From the NCBI GenBank assembly GCA_036276235.1, contig DATBDZ010000417.1, positions 1 through 13,832 of the forward strand: 13,832 bases of DNA, given 5' to 3'. The notes under the pieces were generated by a model. The model made no database searches and was not told the DNA's origin. It saw nothing but the letters and a program-made list of their open reading frames with translations. The translations under genes and the position numbers were made by a program. Shown in pieces: positions 13,828-13,832 of this stretch. The stretch comes from JANWHF01 sp036276235 (lineage in GTDB: Bacteria > Planctomycetota > Phycisphaerae > Tepidisphaerales > Tepidisphaeraceae). Each line of letters starts with the position of its first letter. The stretch's first letter is position 1.

Positions 13828-13832
13828 ACGGA

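Overview
The window reads as ordinary bacterial chromosome, GC-rich, with compact genes separated by unusually many short hairpin repeats. My best guess for the host is a planctomycete, probably of the Phycisphaerae type. This rests on the style of the dispersed palindromes, on the repeat-derived peptide GTGFQPV inside a protein, and on general gene content. It is an inference, not a database result. I see no rRNA, tRNA, transposase gene, CRISPR array or phage gene.

Layout. Minus strand: alr (alanine racemase, 2198-3418) runs directly into a hydantoinase A/oxoprolinase-type gene (30-2174), with only 23 bases between them. Plus strand: a four-helix membrane protein of unknown function (3968-5365), convergent with infA (IF-1, 5480-5701 minus); a large two-way hairpin terminator lies between them. 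rsgA (5862-6941 minus) lies upstream of infA on the same strand. purF (7278-8774) is divergent from rsgA and convergent with a very large RNA-repair gene, pnkp (8892-12056 minus). A small VOC/glyoxalase-fold gene (12266-12631) is followed closely by birA (12655-13461). The last 370 bases hold three repeat families and end in a Shine-Dalgarno sequence for a gene that starts just outside the window.

The gene of most interest is pnkp. It has the kinase, phosphatase and ligase/adenylyltransferase domains of bacterial Pnkp RNA-repair enzymes, but a complete Nudix hydrolase domain sits between the phosphatase and the ligase. A repeat-derived linker of about 50 residues also interrupts the phosphatase. 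No Hen1 methyltransferase gene is beside it.

The second theme is repeats. At least eight families of 20-30 base palindromes or short tandem repeats are present. Most palindromes have a GTAG or GTGG foot followed by a hairpin, and they lie as inverted pairs. That is the architecture of REP/BIME elements moved by RAYT (Y1-type) transposases in other bacteria. Within families the stems change while pairing is kept and loops are conserved. Two of these elements lie in frame inside genes (the hydantoinase gene and pnkp). One lies between two copies of the 3' end of birA. Others occupy the divergent and convergent intergenic regions, where they may act as terminators or mRNA stabilisers.

The remaining genes are mostly housekeeping: cell wall D-alanine, translation initiation, 30S maturation, purine synthesis and biotinylation. 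No single pathway joins them. The only clear operon-like pairs are alr with the hydantoinase gene, VOC with birA, and possibly rsgA with infA.
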